Under the pieces are notes generated by a model. The model searched no databases, was not told where the DNA came from, and saw nothing but the letters and a program-made list of their open reading frames with translations. A stretch of DNA of 64,000 nucleotides from the NCBI GenBank assembly GCA_023447635.1, contig JAEXNA010000245.1, positions 1-64,000 of the forward strand. The letters run 5' to 3'. Of the stretch, positions 44,362 to 52,728 are shown piece by piece. Source of the stretch: Vulcanimicrobiota bacterium (lineage in GTDB: Bacteria > Vulcanimicrobiota > Xenobia > Xenobiales > JADMJV01). The first letter of the stretch is position 1; the number at the start of each line of letters is the position of its first letter. The position numbers and the translations under genes are program-made.

Positions 44362-44459
<98 letters not shown>

Positions 44460-44494
44460 AGGTGGAGTCCCCTCCCGGTTAAGGGAGGGGAACT

Positions 44495-44586
44495 TGGCGG
44501 AGAGGGAGGGATTCGAACCCCCGAGGAGCGTTAACCCCTACTCGATTTCGAATCGAGCGCATTCAACCGGGCTCTGCCACCTCTCC
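44495..44586 (-). tRNA. tRNA-Ser(CGA)
   Basis: Class II tRNA on the minus strand: acceptor GGAGAGG, anticodon stem CTCGA/TCGAG with loop TTCGAAA (anticodon CGA at 44550-44548), long variable arm, GGTTCGAATCC T-arm and encoded CCA. Its 5' half overlaps the last codons of tadA. Confidence 0.96.
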
Positions 44587-45058
44587 GCGTACGGAAAAAA
44601 CTCTTCAATTGTCTCGCGCACTGCCCTTCCAGCACCCCGCCGATCACTTGAACCGAAGTTCTCGCTCCCGGCAGATCCGCCAGATTGACCAGGCTGCACG
44701 CGCATCCTGTCTCGTCGTTGTAAGCTCCGAAAACTAGTCTCGCAACTCGGGCGCCGACGATGGCGCCTGCGCACATCGGGCAGGGCTCGAGAGTAACATA
44801 GAGTGTCGCTTCTGGGAAGCGCCAATCTCCGGTTCTGCGAGCCCCCCTTCGGAGAGCGATGATCTCGGCGTGTTCGAGGGGCGACCCGATGGACCCGCGA
44901 GCGTTACCCGCTTGCCCAAGAATCTGCCCCGTCTTATCCACCAGGATGGCTCCGACGGGAGGTTCACCTCTCTGGAGGGCGGCCTCGGAAAGTTCCAGGG
45001 CTTTCTCCATCCACTGCTGATCAGTGAGCGGTGCTTTATAAAGTTGTTCGCTACTCAA
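44531..45058 (-). CDS. tadA: tRNA-specific adenosine deaminase TadA
   Basis: 175 residues. TadA converts A34 to inosine in tRNA-Arg(ACG). The zinc site is complete: His63-Ala-Glu65 in the LEHAEIIALR stretch and PCPMC with Cys93 and Cys96. The N-terminal QWMEKALELS block is part of the family, which favours the TTG at 45058 over the ATG at 45010. The last 18 or so residues (GGRARLNALDSKSSRG) are encoded inside the tRNA-Ser(CGA) gene and are probably a passive extension; the usual domain ends near LKSFFRTRR. Making this mRNA and releasing the tRNA from it would conflict. Confidence 0.93.
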   Translation of the reverse strand: MSSEQLYKAPLTDQQWMEKALELSEAALQRGEPPVGAILVDKTGQILGQAGNARGSIGSPLEHAEIIALRRGARRTGDWRFPEATLYVTLEPCPMCAGAIVGARVARLVFGAYNDETGCACSLVNLADLPGARTSVQVIGGVLEGQCARQLKSFFRTRRGGRARLNALDSKSSRG

Positions 45059-45105
45059 CTTGTTTCTGGCCCTCAGGCCTAACCTTTGGGGTCAAGCCGT
45101 CTGGT

Positions 45106-45181
45106 TGGCGCGCCCGACAGGATTCGAACCTGTGACCTTCGGCTCCGGAGGCCGACACTCTATCCACTGAGCTACGGGCGC
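45106..45181 (-). tRNA. tRNA-Arg(CCG)
   Basis: 76 nt on the minus strand including CCA: acceptor GCGCCCG/CGGGCGC, D-arm TAGCTCAGTGGATAGAG, anticodon stem TCGGC/GCCGA with loop CTCCGGA (anticodon CCG), T-arm ACAGGTTCGAATCCTGT. Confidence 0.97.
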
Positions 45182-45271
45182 CTGTACCGAAGCGCAGTTT
45201 AGCACACGCCCCCAGGCTTGACAAGCCTTCCCGAGAGAGGCTTTATAGCTCTATTTTCCAAGCCTCGAGGC

Positions 45272-46612
45272 CTAAGCGGCCACGGGAGCCAGGGCGGGGA
45301 ACTCGCGACGAACCACGTCGACGGCGCCCTTGTCATAGGTTTCCAGGAAAGCCGTGACCATACGGGGATCCAGCTGCGAGCCGGCGGCCTTCTTCAGGCG
45401 CAGAATCGCTTCCGAGTCGTCCATTCCGCGACGGTAGGGGCGGTCCGAAGTCATAGCGTCCCAGGTGTCGGCCACGGCCAGCATCCGCGAGACTAGCGGG
45501 ATGTTCTCGCCAGCCAGTCCGAAGTGGCCGGTGCCGTCCCAGTTCTCGTGATGATAGGCGGCAATTCCGAAGGGCAGGCCGTCTTTGAGAGCGACCAGCT
45601 TCTGACCCAGCGCCACAGCGCGGTCGGTGTGGGTGCGCATCACAGCACGCTCTTCTTCGGTCAGGAAGCCGGGCTTGCGGAGGATGGCGTCCGGGACGTC
45701 GATTTTGCCCAGGTCGTGGATAATTCCAGCGCGGTGAGCGGTTTCGACTTCGGCGGGAGAGAGACCGATCTGGCGAGCGATGGCGGCGGCGTAACCGGCG
45801 ACCCGGTTCGAGTGACCCGAGGTGTAGCCGTCGCGCTCTTCCAGGTAGGTCGACAGGGCCAGGATGGTCGCCTGGGTCTCCTGCTCGAGCTTCTCGCTGG
45901 CTTCCATCACGGCGTGGATCATCACCACGGGGACGAACAGCAGCGGAACCATCCAGGCCTGCTCTTCGACGAACACCGAGGTCAGGACGCCAATCGGTAG
46001 GAACAAGGCGGCGTTGGCGACGTTGCCGCGGATAGCCTTGACGCCACGCTCGAGCCACATCTCCGGCTCGCCCTGGGCGACCGAGATGTGCAGGGCGTTG
46101 AGTAGGAAGAGAACCAGGAACCAGAGCGAGCCGGCCAACAGGGCGGCGGTGGCACCGGCCAGGCCGGTCAGAGGGCTGGGACGACCGAGCAGGTCCAGAG
46201 CGGTGCCCGCCAGCATCGTGGCGAAGCCGACGAAAACGATGTCGGAGAAGTGGTAGACCACGTTCGCGGCGGTGACCCGGTCGCGGTGGCGGTAAAGCCC
46301 TTTGGCCAGGCGGACCGACTCGTAGAGAAAGCGGACCGAAGTCACGGCGAAAGTGGCGACCGGGGTCGAGTAGAGGAAGATGATGGCGAAAGTGGGCGCG
46401 TCGTCGAGGGTGTAAACCGAGTGATAGCCGCCTTTACCCAGGCGCACCGTGCGGTGCAGGCCCAGCCAGACACCAACCACCAGCAGACCGATAGGCCACA
46501 GTTCACCGTTGGCGACCGTCTCCGAGACGCCGCGAAGCAGGGCCGGGCCGCACATGGCGCCGAGAGCTAGAACGAGCAGATACCAGGTGGTTCTCGCCGA
46601 GTTATCCTTCAC
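45272..46612 (-). CDS. membrane HD-GYP-type phosphodiesterase, degenerate GYP motif
   Basis: 446 residues, GTG start overlapping the stop of the upstream gene (GTGA). Residues 10-235 hold about seven membrane segments of an unnamed sensor domain. The C-terminal HD-GYP domain has the metal-binding HDLGKIDVPDAIL (His299-Asp300) and HHENWDGTGHFG at 354-365. The family consensus there is HHExxDGxGYP, so Tyr and Pro are replaced by His and Phe. The domain normally hydrolyses c-di-GMP; metal ligands are kept, but activity may be altered. It shares a promoter with the GPGAGGGY-repeat protein gene. Confidence 0.85.
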   Translation of the reverse strand: MKDNSARTTWYLLVLALGAMCGPALLRGVSETVANGELWPIGLLVVGVWLGLHRTVRLGKGGYHSVYTLDDAPTFAIIFLYSTPVATFAVTSVRFLYESVRLAKGLYRHRDRVTAANVVYHFSDIVFVGFATMLAGTALDLLGRPSPLTGLAGATAALLAGSLWFLVLFLLNALHISVAQGEPEMWLERGVKAIRGNVANAALFLPIGVLTSVFVEEQAWMVPLLFVPVVMIHAVMEASEKLEQETQATILALSTYLEERDGYTSGHSNRVAGYAAAIARQIGLSPAEVETAHRAGIIHDLGKIDVPDAILRKPGFLTEEERAVMRTHTDRAVALGQKLVALKDGLPFGIAAYHHENWDGTGHFGLAGENIPLVSRMLAVADTWDAMTSDRPYRRGMDDSEAILRLKKAAGSQLDPRMVTAFLETYDKGAVDVVRREFPALAPVAA

Positions 46613-47214
46613 GACTTCTTCTCCTCGGTCTTGGGCTGCGCGTTGCTGTTGGTCGTTTCGGTCAGAGCCTGACGGCCGTGGGGGTCGGCGATCATCGCCT
46701 CGTTGGCGGTCGAGTAGGAGACGCTGCTGAGAGGGAGCAGCTTCACCCAGTTGGGAGTCATCTGGAAACTATCGTGGGTGGTCATCGCGCCGGCGTTGAA
46801 CACCGTCAGCGGCTGGCTCCAGCGATGCGAAAACCCGAACGAACTGTTGGTGATGTAGCCGCCGCCGGCACCGGGGCCGTCGCTTTCGGCCGGCTCCTGG
46901 TCGCCATCGTAACCGCCACCGGCGCCAGGGCCGTCATCGTCAGCGGGAATCTCGTCGGCGTCGTAGCCGCCACCGGCACCCGGACCCTCGGTCGGCTCCT
47001 GGGTCGGCTTGTAGCCACCACCAGCGCCCGGACCGTCGTCGTCGGCGGGAACCTCATTGCCCTGGAAGCCCTTGATGTCGACTGAGTCGGTCTTCGCCGG
47101 AGCGGACTCCGTAGGCTGGGGCTGGGCGGCGACAGGGCCCTTGTTGGGCTGCGCCTTGGTGTCCCTGGGAATGATGGCCAGGGCCGTGTTCGTCGATGTA
47201 TTGGTCAGCTGCAT
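46609..47214 (-). CDS. GPGAGGGY-repeat protein coupled to an HD-GYP gene
   Basis: 201 residues. Four copies of GPGAGGGY, each preceded by an acidic stretch (PADDD, PTE, PADDD, AESD), occupy residues 55-125. The N-terminal 50 residues are Pro/Gln/Thr-rich and the last 75 have no known fold. There is no signal peptide. Its stop overlaps the GTG of the HD-GYP gene, so the products are made together and may interact. The promoter with the TTAACA box lies 24-66 bp upstream of its ATG. Confidence 0.65.
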   Translation of the reverse strand: MQLTNTSTNTALAIIPRDTKAQPNKGPVAAQPQPTESAPAKTDSVDIKGFQGNEVPADDDGPGAGGGYKPTQEPTEGPGAGGGYDADEIPADDDGPGAGGGYDGDQEPAESDGPGAGGGYITNSSFGFSHRWSQPLTVFNAGAMTTHDSFQMTPNWVKLLPLSSVSYSTANEAMIADPHGRQALTETTNSNAQPKTEEKKS

Positions 47215-47237
47215 TTGAAAGTCGTTCTCCCAACCTC

Positions 47238-47280
47238 ATTATGCGTTGACGGAGTCGCGAGCATGTTAAAGAAGTGTTAA
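47238..47280 (-). promoter_or_regulatory. TTAACA-N5-TTAACA box with promoter, upstream of the repeat protein/HD-GYP pair
   Basis: On the minus strand TTAACA (47280-47275), CTTCT, TTAACA (47269-47264), then exactly 20 bp, then CATAAT (47243-47238), a sigma-70-like -10. The same arrangement is found at 48618-48660. The 11-bp period direct repeat resembles sites of OmpR/PhoB-class response regulators, such as the Bacillus PhoP box. Confidence 0.6.
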
Positions 47281-47383
47281 GCGCCAACCGGTAGGAGCAT
47301 GATCGACGAATACGCCGACCGTAAGGCGACGTTTTCGTTCGGGGGGGATGGAGCAGGCCGGGCGCGGGAGCCGACCCCTACCT

Positions 47384-48610
47384 TCAGGCGGCGCGCTTTT
47401 GCAGAACGCTCTTGAACGCGGCGACCACCGAGGGGTCGAACTGGCGACCCTGCGCATCTTCGAGTTCGGCCAGGGCGGCGTCGGAGGACAGGCGGCCGCG
47501 GCGACGCTCGCTGGAAACCATGCAGTCGTACGCTTCGGCGACGGCCAGGATGCGGGCGCCCTGGGGGATAGCTTGACCGGCCAGGCCCATCGGGTAGCCC
47601 GTTCCGTCGAAATTTTCGTGATGGTAGTGGATGAACTCGGCTTCCTGTTTGCCCAGCGACAGGTGGGCGGCTACGCGGGCCCCGACTTCGGGGTGGCGGC
47701 GCAGCGAAGCGATATCTTCCTCGCTCAGGCTGCCGGTCTTGTTCAGGACGCTCTCTTCGATACCGATCTTGCCCAGGTCGTGCATCCGAGCGGCGGTGAC
47801 GATGCGGCGGACGGTGCGCTCTTTCAGGCGCATCTCGCGAGCGATGTCTCCGGCCAGGCCCGCCACGCGCTCGGCGTGACCTTCGGTGCCTTCTTCGCGA
47901 CGCTCGGCGGCTTCGACCAGCGAGGTGATGACTTCACGAGCCTCGCGCAGGGTGTCGACGTAGCCCTTGAGACCCCGGAACACGACCGCCAGAGGAACGA
48001 ACAGCAGGCCGGTCGCGACCGCGCCCAGCTTCAAGCACGAACCGAGCAGCAGGGCCAGCGGCACCAGCACCATCGCGCTCAGGCGAACCCGCGACCACTC
48101 GAGGCGGGTGCCGAAGTGACCGATGCGGTCCTGCAGCAAAAATAGGTGGTAGGCGGCGCAGGTCTGGTCCAGCAGCGAAGCCGCCAGAGCGGCGACCACG
48201 AAGCCCGCAGGCCCTTCGATACCAAGACCGCGCAGCGCCGCGAAGGGAAGCGCGAAGCACAGTCCGAGCTGAAAGAAAGTGTAAACGGCGAAATCCCAGC
48301 GGAACGCCTTGCCGCGACGCAGCGAGCGAGAGAGAACTCCCACCGCCAGGACCGCGACAGCTCCGCCGGTCTGTCCCAGGAACAGAGCAGCCAGCACGGC
48401 GGCTTCCAGGCCGGAGACGATACCGTAGCCGGGAAGCTCGATGGGGGCACGCTCGGCCACGAACGCCATGGCAGACAAGAACAGGACCGCACCCACAGCC
48501 ATCACCACGTCGACACGGGTGAACATAGGGACCAGCAGAGCGGCGCCGGCGACGATCACGGCGGCGCGATAGAGAGCGGCCGTGCGGGTGGTGCGAGTCA
48601 GACTTGTCAT
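47384..48610 (-). CDS. membrane HD-GYP c-di-GMP phosphodiesterase
   Basis: 408 residues from the ATG at 48610. About seven membrane segments (residues 12-210) precede an HD-GYP domain with intact motifs: HDLGKIGIEESVLNKTG and HHENFDGTGYPMGLAG. It should hydrolyse c-di-GMP and thereby favour motility over surface attachment. An ATG at 48619 overlaps the -10 element, so the start is at 48610. With the -10 at 48618-48623, the mRNA would begin within a base or two of that ATG, suggesting a leaderless message. It is diverged from the cystathionine beta-synthase gene. Confidence 0.88.
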   Translation of the reverse strand: MTSLTRTTRTAALYRAAVIVAGAALLVPMFTRVDVVMAVGAVLFLSAMAFVAERAPIELPGYGIVSGLEAAVLAALFLGQTGGAVAVLAVGVLSRSLRRGKAFRWDFAVYTFFQLGLCFALPFAALRGLGIEGPAGFVVAALAASLLDQTCAAYHLFLLQDRIGHFGTRLEWSRVRLSAMVLVPLALLLGSCLKLGAVATGLLFVPLAVVFRGLKGYVDTLREAREVITSLVEAAERREEGTEGHAERVAGLAGDIAREMRLKERTVRRIVTAARMHDLGKIGIEESVLNKTGSLSEEDIASLRRHPEVGARVAAHLSLGKQEAEFIHYHHENFDGTGYPMGLAGQAIPQGARILAVAEAYDCMVSSERRRGRLSSDAALAELEDAQGRQFDPSVVAAFKSVLQKRAA

Positions 48611-48617
48611 TACAAAC

Positions 48618-48660
48618 ATTATGCGTGGCCAACGCCTCGGACATGTTAAAGAACTGTTAC
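48618..48660 (-). promoter_or_regulatory. TTAACA-type box with promoter, upstream of the HD-GYP gene
   Basis: On the minus strand GTAACA (48660-48655), GTTCT, TTAACA (48649-48644), 20 bp, then CATAAT (48623-48618). Spacings are identical to those at 47238-47280, although the sequences between differ, which supports a functional array. Confidence 0.6.
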
Positions 48661-48812
48661 GCCGCTCCCCGACCGTCAAAACCGTGCAATCTTCATGGAA
48701 GCCTGAGGGCGGGCGGAAGGTTTGCTTCGGGCGGGGAGTAAAAGGAAGGAACCAAGGATAAGTGGGCCGCGAACCCAATTCTCACGCGAGACCCCTTAGA
48801 AAGACCACTTTT

Positions 48813-50183
48813 ATGAAGACCTACAAAAACGTTCTCGAGGTGATCGGAGAGACGCCTCTGATCGAACTGTCCCGTATCTCCACCGGCGTTCGCCCTCGCA
48901 TCTTTGTCAAAGCCGAATTCTTCAATCCCGGCGGAAGCATCAAAGACCGCATCGGCATCCGGATGCTGGAAGAAGCCGAGCGCTCCGGCAAGATCAAGCC
49001 GGGCGGCACCATCATCGAGCCGACCTCAGGCAACACCGGCGTCGGCCTGGCCCAGGCGGCCGCTCTGCGCGGCTATCGCTGCGTGTTCGTCATGCCCGAC
49101 AAGATGTCGCAAGAGAAGGTACGCCTGCTCAAGGCCTACGGCGCCGAAGTCGTGATCTGCCCGACCAACGTGCCCAAGGAGTCGCCCGAGTCGTACTACT
49201 CGGTCGCCGACCGCCTCGAGCGCGAGATCCCCAACAGCTTCCAGCCCAACCAGTACTACAACATGGAAAACCCTCAGACCCACTACGACTGGACCGGTCC
49301 CGAGATCTGGCGCCAGATGGACGGGAAGATGAACATCTTCGTGGCGGGCATGGGCACGGGCGGCACCATCAGCGGCTGCGCCAAGTACTTCAAAGAGCAG
49401 AACCCCAACGTGCGCATCGTTGGCGTCGACTCAGAAGGCTCGCTCTACACCTCGAAAGACATCCGGCCTTATAAGGTCGAGGGGATCGGCGAAGACTTCA
49501 TCCCCGGCACCATCAACCTCGACATCATCGACGAGATGGTGATCTGCCCCGACCGGGAAGCGTTCGTCACCACGCGCCACCTGGCGCGGGCCGAAGGGAT
49601 CCTGGCTGGCGGCTCGGGCGGAGCCGCCCTCTACGGCGCTCTGCAAGTCGCCCGCCGCTACGACGAGAACACCAACATCGTGGTGATCTTGCCTGACGGC
49701 GGACGCAGCTACCTATCGAAGTTCTATTCGGACGAGTACATGAAAGAGAACGGGTTCTGGGACCCTGTCAGCGACTCGGTCCCCGTGGGCGACCTGCTGC
49801 GCAGCCGTCCTGCCAAGGGCTCGGTCGTCACCATCGACGCCGACGCGATGGTCCCCGCGGCGGTGGCCCTGATGCGCGAGCACAACATCTCGCAGCTTCC
49901 CGTTCTGGAAGACGGTAAGGTCATCGGCTCTATCCAGGAGACCGTGCTGATGAACCGGGTGTTCGAAGATAACAGCTGTCTGGGCCAACACGTCCGCGAG
50001 GTGATGAGCGAAGCGTTGCCCACCATCTCGAGCGACACTCGAGTCGCCTCCGTCTATCAACTGCTGCTCGAGGGTCGTCCCGCCGTGGTGGTTATCGATG
50101 AGGGCGGCGCTCCTCGCGGCATCCTGACCAAGATCGACCTGATCGACCACTTCAGCCGGTCGGGCGAGAAGACTAAGGCCTAA
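48813..50183 (+). CDS. cystathionine beta-synthase with CBS domain pair
   Basis: 456 residues from the ATG at 48813, where the family begins (MKTYKNVLEVIGETPLIEL); a GTG at 48762 with AAGGA upstream would add 17 residues. PLP-dependent synthase of the CBS/cysteine synthase fold that joins serine and homocysteine to cystathionine. The PLP lysine is Lys44 in NPGGSIKDRIG; TSGNTG at residues 71-76 and GTGGTISG near 190 bind substrate and phosphate. Residues 330-450 form two CBS domains, which may bind adenosine ligands. Two terminators follow. Confidence 0.92.
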   Translation: MKTYKNVLEVIGETPLIELSRISTGVRPRIFVKAEFFNPGGSIKDRIGIRMLEEAERSGKIKPGGTIIEPTSGNTGVGLAQAAALRGYRCVFVMPDKMSQEKVRLLKAYGAEVVICPTNVPKESPESYYSVADRLEREIPNSFQPNQYYNMENPQTHYDWTGPEIWRQMDGKMNIFVAGMGTGGTISGCAKYFKEQNPNVRIVGVDSEGSLYTSKDIRPYKVEGIGEDFIPGTINLDIIDEMVICPDREAFVTTRHLARAEGILAGGSGGAALYGALQVARRYDENTNIVVILPDGGRSYLSKFYSDEYMKENGFWDPVSDSVPVGDLLRSRPAKGSVVTIDADAMVPAAVALMREHNISQLPVLEDGKVIGSIQETVLMNRVFEDNSCLGQHVREVMSEALPTISSDTRVASVYQLLLEGRPAVVVIDEGGAPRGILTKIDLIDHFSRSGEKTKA

Positions 50184-50209
50184 CTCGAAGGCCGCTATTA
50201 ACGGCAAAA

Positions 50210-50243
50210 GAAAACAGCGACCTATCCACCGGTCGCTGTTTTC
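50210..50243 (+). terminator. terminator after cystathionine beta-synthase
   Basis: GAAAACAGCGACC and GGTCGCTGTTTTC form a perfect stem around TATCCACC, followed by TCTTTGG; a strong terminator on the plus strand. Confidence 0.85.
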
Positions 50244-50294
50244 TCTTTGGGGCAGCCGTAGAGCCAACCACGAGCGTGAAAAGCCTCCGGGAAC

Positions 50295-50327
50295 GAGAAA
50301 AGCGACCGAATCTCGGTCGCTTTTCTC
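50295..50327. terminator. second terminator, bidirectional
   Basis: GAGAAAAGCGACCG and CGGTCGCTTTTCTC form a perfect 14-bp stem around AATCT. It shares the GCGACC/GGTCGC core with the hairpin 60 bp to the left and probably serves the convergent TPR-protein gene. Confidence 0.85.
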
Positions 50328-50352
50328 ATTGGTCGAAGCTAAGAGCTAGAAG

Positions 50353-51333
50353 CTAAGGCGTTGCGGGCGCGGTCGGTGTTGCCGGGGCCGAGGCGCCGGG
50401 CGTGCCAGCCGCACTGGGGGCCGGGACCGAGGCGCCGGGGGTTGCAGCCGCGCCGGGAGCAACAGGAGTAGCGGTCGGAGCCGGCTGATCCAGCATCTGC
50501 AGCATCATCTGGCCCTCCATCGCGGCGTTCTGGTCGCCCGACTTCTGGCCGATGTCGACCATCGTCATCAGATCCTTGCGAGCCGCATCCTTGTTCTGCG
50601 TCTGGTAGTGCATAGCAGCGCGCTGCTTGTAAAGCTGCGGGTTTCCGGGAGCGAGAGCGATCGCTTCGTCAAGCTTCTTGATGGCGCCGGGCATGTCGTT
50701 CTGCTCGGCCACCAGGCCAGCGGCCAGGACCAGAAGCTGAACCTTCCGCGACTGAGCTTCGGTGGCCGCGTTCTTATCTTCGCCGGCAATCTTGGTGTCG
50801 GCCGTCTTCATCGCTTGCTCGATGAAGGCGTTGGCCTCGCTGTAGTTCTTCTGGAAGATCAGATTGCGGGCCAGTTCGGCCTGAGCAAATCCGTAGGCGT
50901 TGTCCTTCTCGAGCGCCTTGCGGAAGTTCCCTTCGGCCTCTTTGAGCAGGGTCATCCGCTGGTTCTCATTCTCCGGCGCGGGCGGAAGACGCATCGCCTT
51001 CTGAGTGGTGTAGAACGCCAGGTTCGCCAGAGCGGCGGAATCGTTGGGGTTCTTGGTCACTTCTTCCGAATAATGCTTGATCTGGTTATCGGTGTCGTCC
51101 TGCTGCTGTGCTTGCTGCTGCTGGGTGGGAGCCTGAGGCGTGGACGGGGACAGCACGAACACCAGCATCGGAGCGAGAATGAACGAGCAGATCAGAACCG
51201 TCACGCCGATCTGAACAATGATGTCCTTCGAGGTCTTGCCCGGCGGGCGGTACTCGATCTCATGCTCCTGAGTAGGGTCGTGCTCTTCTTCGACGACGAC
51301 TTTCTTCTTATTCTTGAGAGGTCTGTTGGACAT
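50353..51333 (-). CDS. membrane-anchored TPR protein
   Basis: 326 residues. A charged N-terminus (NKKKVVVEEEHD) precedes one membrane segment (IGVTVLICSFILAPMLVFVL, residues 42-61), then a Gln-rich linker and TPR-type helices (residues 85-275; for instance YGFAQAELARNLIFQKNYSEANAFIEQA and MPGAIKKLDEAIALAPGNPQLYKQRAAMH). The last 50 residues are Ala/Pro/Thr-rich. Such proteins serve as scaffolds for complexes in the periplasm or at the membrane; the partner is unknown. It is monocistronic, followed by the shared terminator. Confidence 0.75.
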   Translation of the reverse strand: MSNRPLKNKKKVVVEEEHDPTQEHEIEYRPPGKTSKDIIVQIGVTVLICSFILAPMLVFVLSPSTPQAPTQQQQAQQQDDTDNQIKHYSEEVTKNPNDSAALANLAFYTTQKAMRLPPAPENENQRMTLLKEAEGNFRKALEKDNAYGFAQAELARNLIFQKNYSEANAFIEQAMKTADTKIAGEDKNAATEAQSRKVQLLVLAAGLVAEQNDMPGAIKKLDEAIALAPGNPQLYKQRAAMHYQTQNKDAARKDLMTMVDIGQKSGDQNAAMEGQMMLQMLDQPAPTATPVAPGAAATPGASVPAPSAAGTPGASAPATPTAPATP

Positions 51334-51526
51334 CGGTCAAATTCTCCTGAAACTTTGCCCCGCATCATGATGACGATACAAGGGGCGCGCAAGTTCCCGC
51401 CCAGAGCGGGGAACTCCTGGTATCGCCGAGGGAAGGGCAAAGCCACCCCTCGACACCTCGAGAATCTAACCTGAACTGACCCCGGAAGTCCAGGGTGCAA
51501 GATGAGTTTCCACGGAGTTCGTGGAT

Positions 51527-52309
51527 TTAGACCATGAAGTCGTGCATCGCCTGGAAGCTGACTTCGGTATCGCCCAACCGCTCGCGCAGATGGCGCACGG
51601 CCCGCAGGTGCAGTTGCGACACGCGCTGTTTGCTGACCCCTAGCTCGCGAGAGATCGCCTCGAAGGTGATCCCTTGAAAGTAGTGCATCTCGAGCAGGTC
51701 GCGCTCGCGGTCGTCGAGCGTAGCCAGCGCCTTGCGCAGGGCGGCGCGCTCTTCCGCATATTCGAACTCGGACTCGGGCGAAGCGAAGTTGGAATCCTGG
51801 ACCAGGTCGCCCATAGCCGCATCGCCCTCTTCGTCGCCCACCGGCTGATCCAGAGAGAGCAGGTACATCGAGCTGAGATTGGCGATCAGCTCGAACACCT
51901 CTTTGGCCGAAATCTCGAGCTCTTTAGCGATATCTTCCTCGGTGGGACGCCGACCCTGGATCTGGGAGAGCTTATCGACCGCCTTCTGGAAGTTACGAGC
52001 CTTGGCGCGGGTCCGCTCGGGCAGCCAGTCGAGCCGGCGCAGCCCGTTGTAGATCGAGCCGCGGATGACCGGGGTGGCGTAGGTCGAAAACTTGAAGCCG
52101 CGAGACGGGTCGAAAGCGTCGATCGCCTTCACCAGCCCCAGCATGCCGTCGGAGATCAGCTCTTCGACCTCGCTACCTTGCTTGAGCTTGCGAACGATCT
52201 TATGGGCGAGTTTATAGACCAGGCCCTGGTAGTGCATCACCAGTTCCTCTTGCAGGAGGGGATCCCCCGAGGCCTTATATTCGCGCCAGACATCGGCGAC
52301 GTCGCTCAT
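51527..52309 (-). CDS. fliA: RNA polymerase sigma factor, FliA/WhiG type (sigma-28)
   Basis: 260 residues. Region 2 (EELISDGMLGLVKAIDAFDPSRGFKFSTYATPVIRGSIYNGLR) and region 4 (ATLDDRERDLLEMHYFQGITFEAISRELGVSKQRVSQLH) are those of flagellar sigma factors. Region 1.1 is missing, as expected for this group. It would direct late flagellar genes; GACGATAA upstream of the FliK-like gene fits its consensus (GCCGATAA). It lies downstream of the flagellar rod genes but is separated from them by a terminator, so it has its own promoter. No anti-sigma FlgM is seen in the window. Confidence 0.9.
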   Translation of the reverse strand: MSDVADVWREYKASGDPLLQEELVMHYQGLVYKLAHKIVRKLKQGSEVEELISDGMLGLVKAIDAFDPSRGFKFSTYATPVIRGSIYNGLRRLDWLPERTRAKARNFQKAVDKLSQIQGRRPTEEDIAKELEISAKEVFELIANLSSMYLLSLDQPVGDEEGDAAMGDLVQDSNFASPESEFEYAEERAALRKALATLDDRERDLLEMHYFQGITFEAISRELGVSKQRVSQLHLRAVRHLRERLGDTEVSFQAMHDFMV

Positions 52310-52335
52310 ATTCGGCCCGCTTCTTCAAAGAAAGA

Positions 52336-52375
52336 AAAAAACCCACCCGAGAGCTGGCTCTCGAACGGGTTTTTT
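52336..52375 (-). terminator. terminator after the flagellar genes
   Basis: On the minus strand AAAAAACCCG, then a hairpin CGAGAGC/GCTCTCG, then GGGTTTTTTT; a strong stem with a U-run following the flgJ-type gene. Confidence 0.85.
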
Positions 52376-52404
52376 CGGCTCCTTTTTTGCAAAAGGACGG
52401 CGGT

Positions 52405-52701
52405 CTACATATTCTTCTTCATTTGCTCAAACATCATCTGGGCCATACCCACACCGCCGTCGGCGGACCAGGATTTGGCGCGTTCTTGATCGAGCATCTC
52501 TTCGAACTGCTTCTCGCTCTGCGATCCGCCGAACATGCCGCCTTCCGGGGCCGTTTTGCGCATCTGCTTCATCATCTGGGTGAGAAACATCTCTTCGAAC
52601 CCCTGACAAGCCTCTTTCAGCTTGGCTTCTTCGGCGGCCTTGGAGGGGCCGGCCGAGGCCTGCTGGTTGATCGGCAGCGGGGACATTCCTTCGATAAACA
52701 T
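52405..52701 (-). CDS. flagellar rod-binding protein, FlgJ N-domain type
   Basis: 98 residues. It consists only of the rod-binding domain found at the N-terminus of FlgJ: LKEACQGFEEMFLTQMMKQMRKTAPEGGMFGGSQSEKQFEEMLDQERAKSW and GVGMAQMMFEQM. The muramidase domain of the enterobacterial protein is absent, as in many other bacteria. It helps the rod assemble through the cell wall. It follows flgG with a 27-bp gap in the same operon. Confidence 0.88.
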   Translation of the reverse strand: MFIEGMSPLPINQQASAGPSKAAEEAKLKEACQGFEEMFLTQMMKQMRKTAPEGGMFGGSQSEKQFEEMLDQERAKSWSADGGVGMAQMMFEQMKKNM

Positions 52702-52728
52702 AGCTGATGTTCTCCTTAGGTTGGTCTA

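Noticed and set aside
47264..47280. Reading the TTAACA repeats as part of sigma-28 promoters
   Set aside because: The downstream CATAAT and spacing do not match TAAA-N15-GCCGATAA; the FliK-like gene's promoter does.
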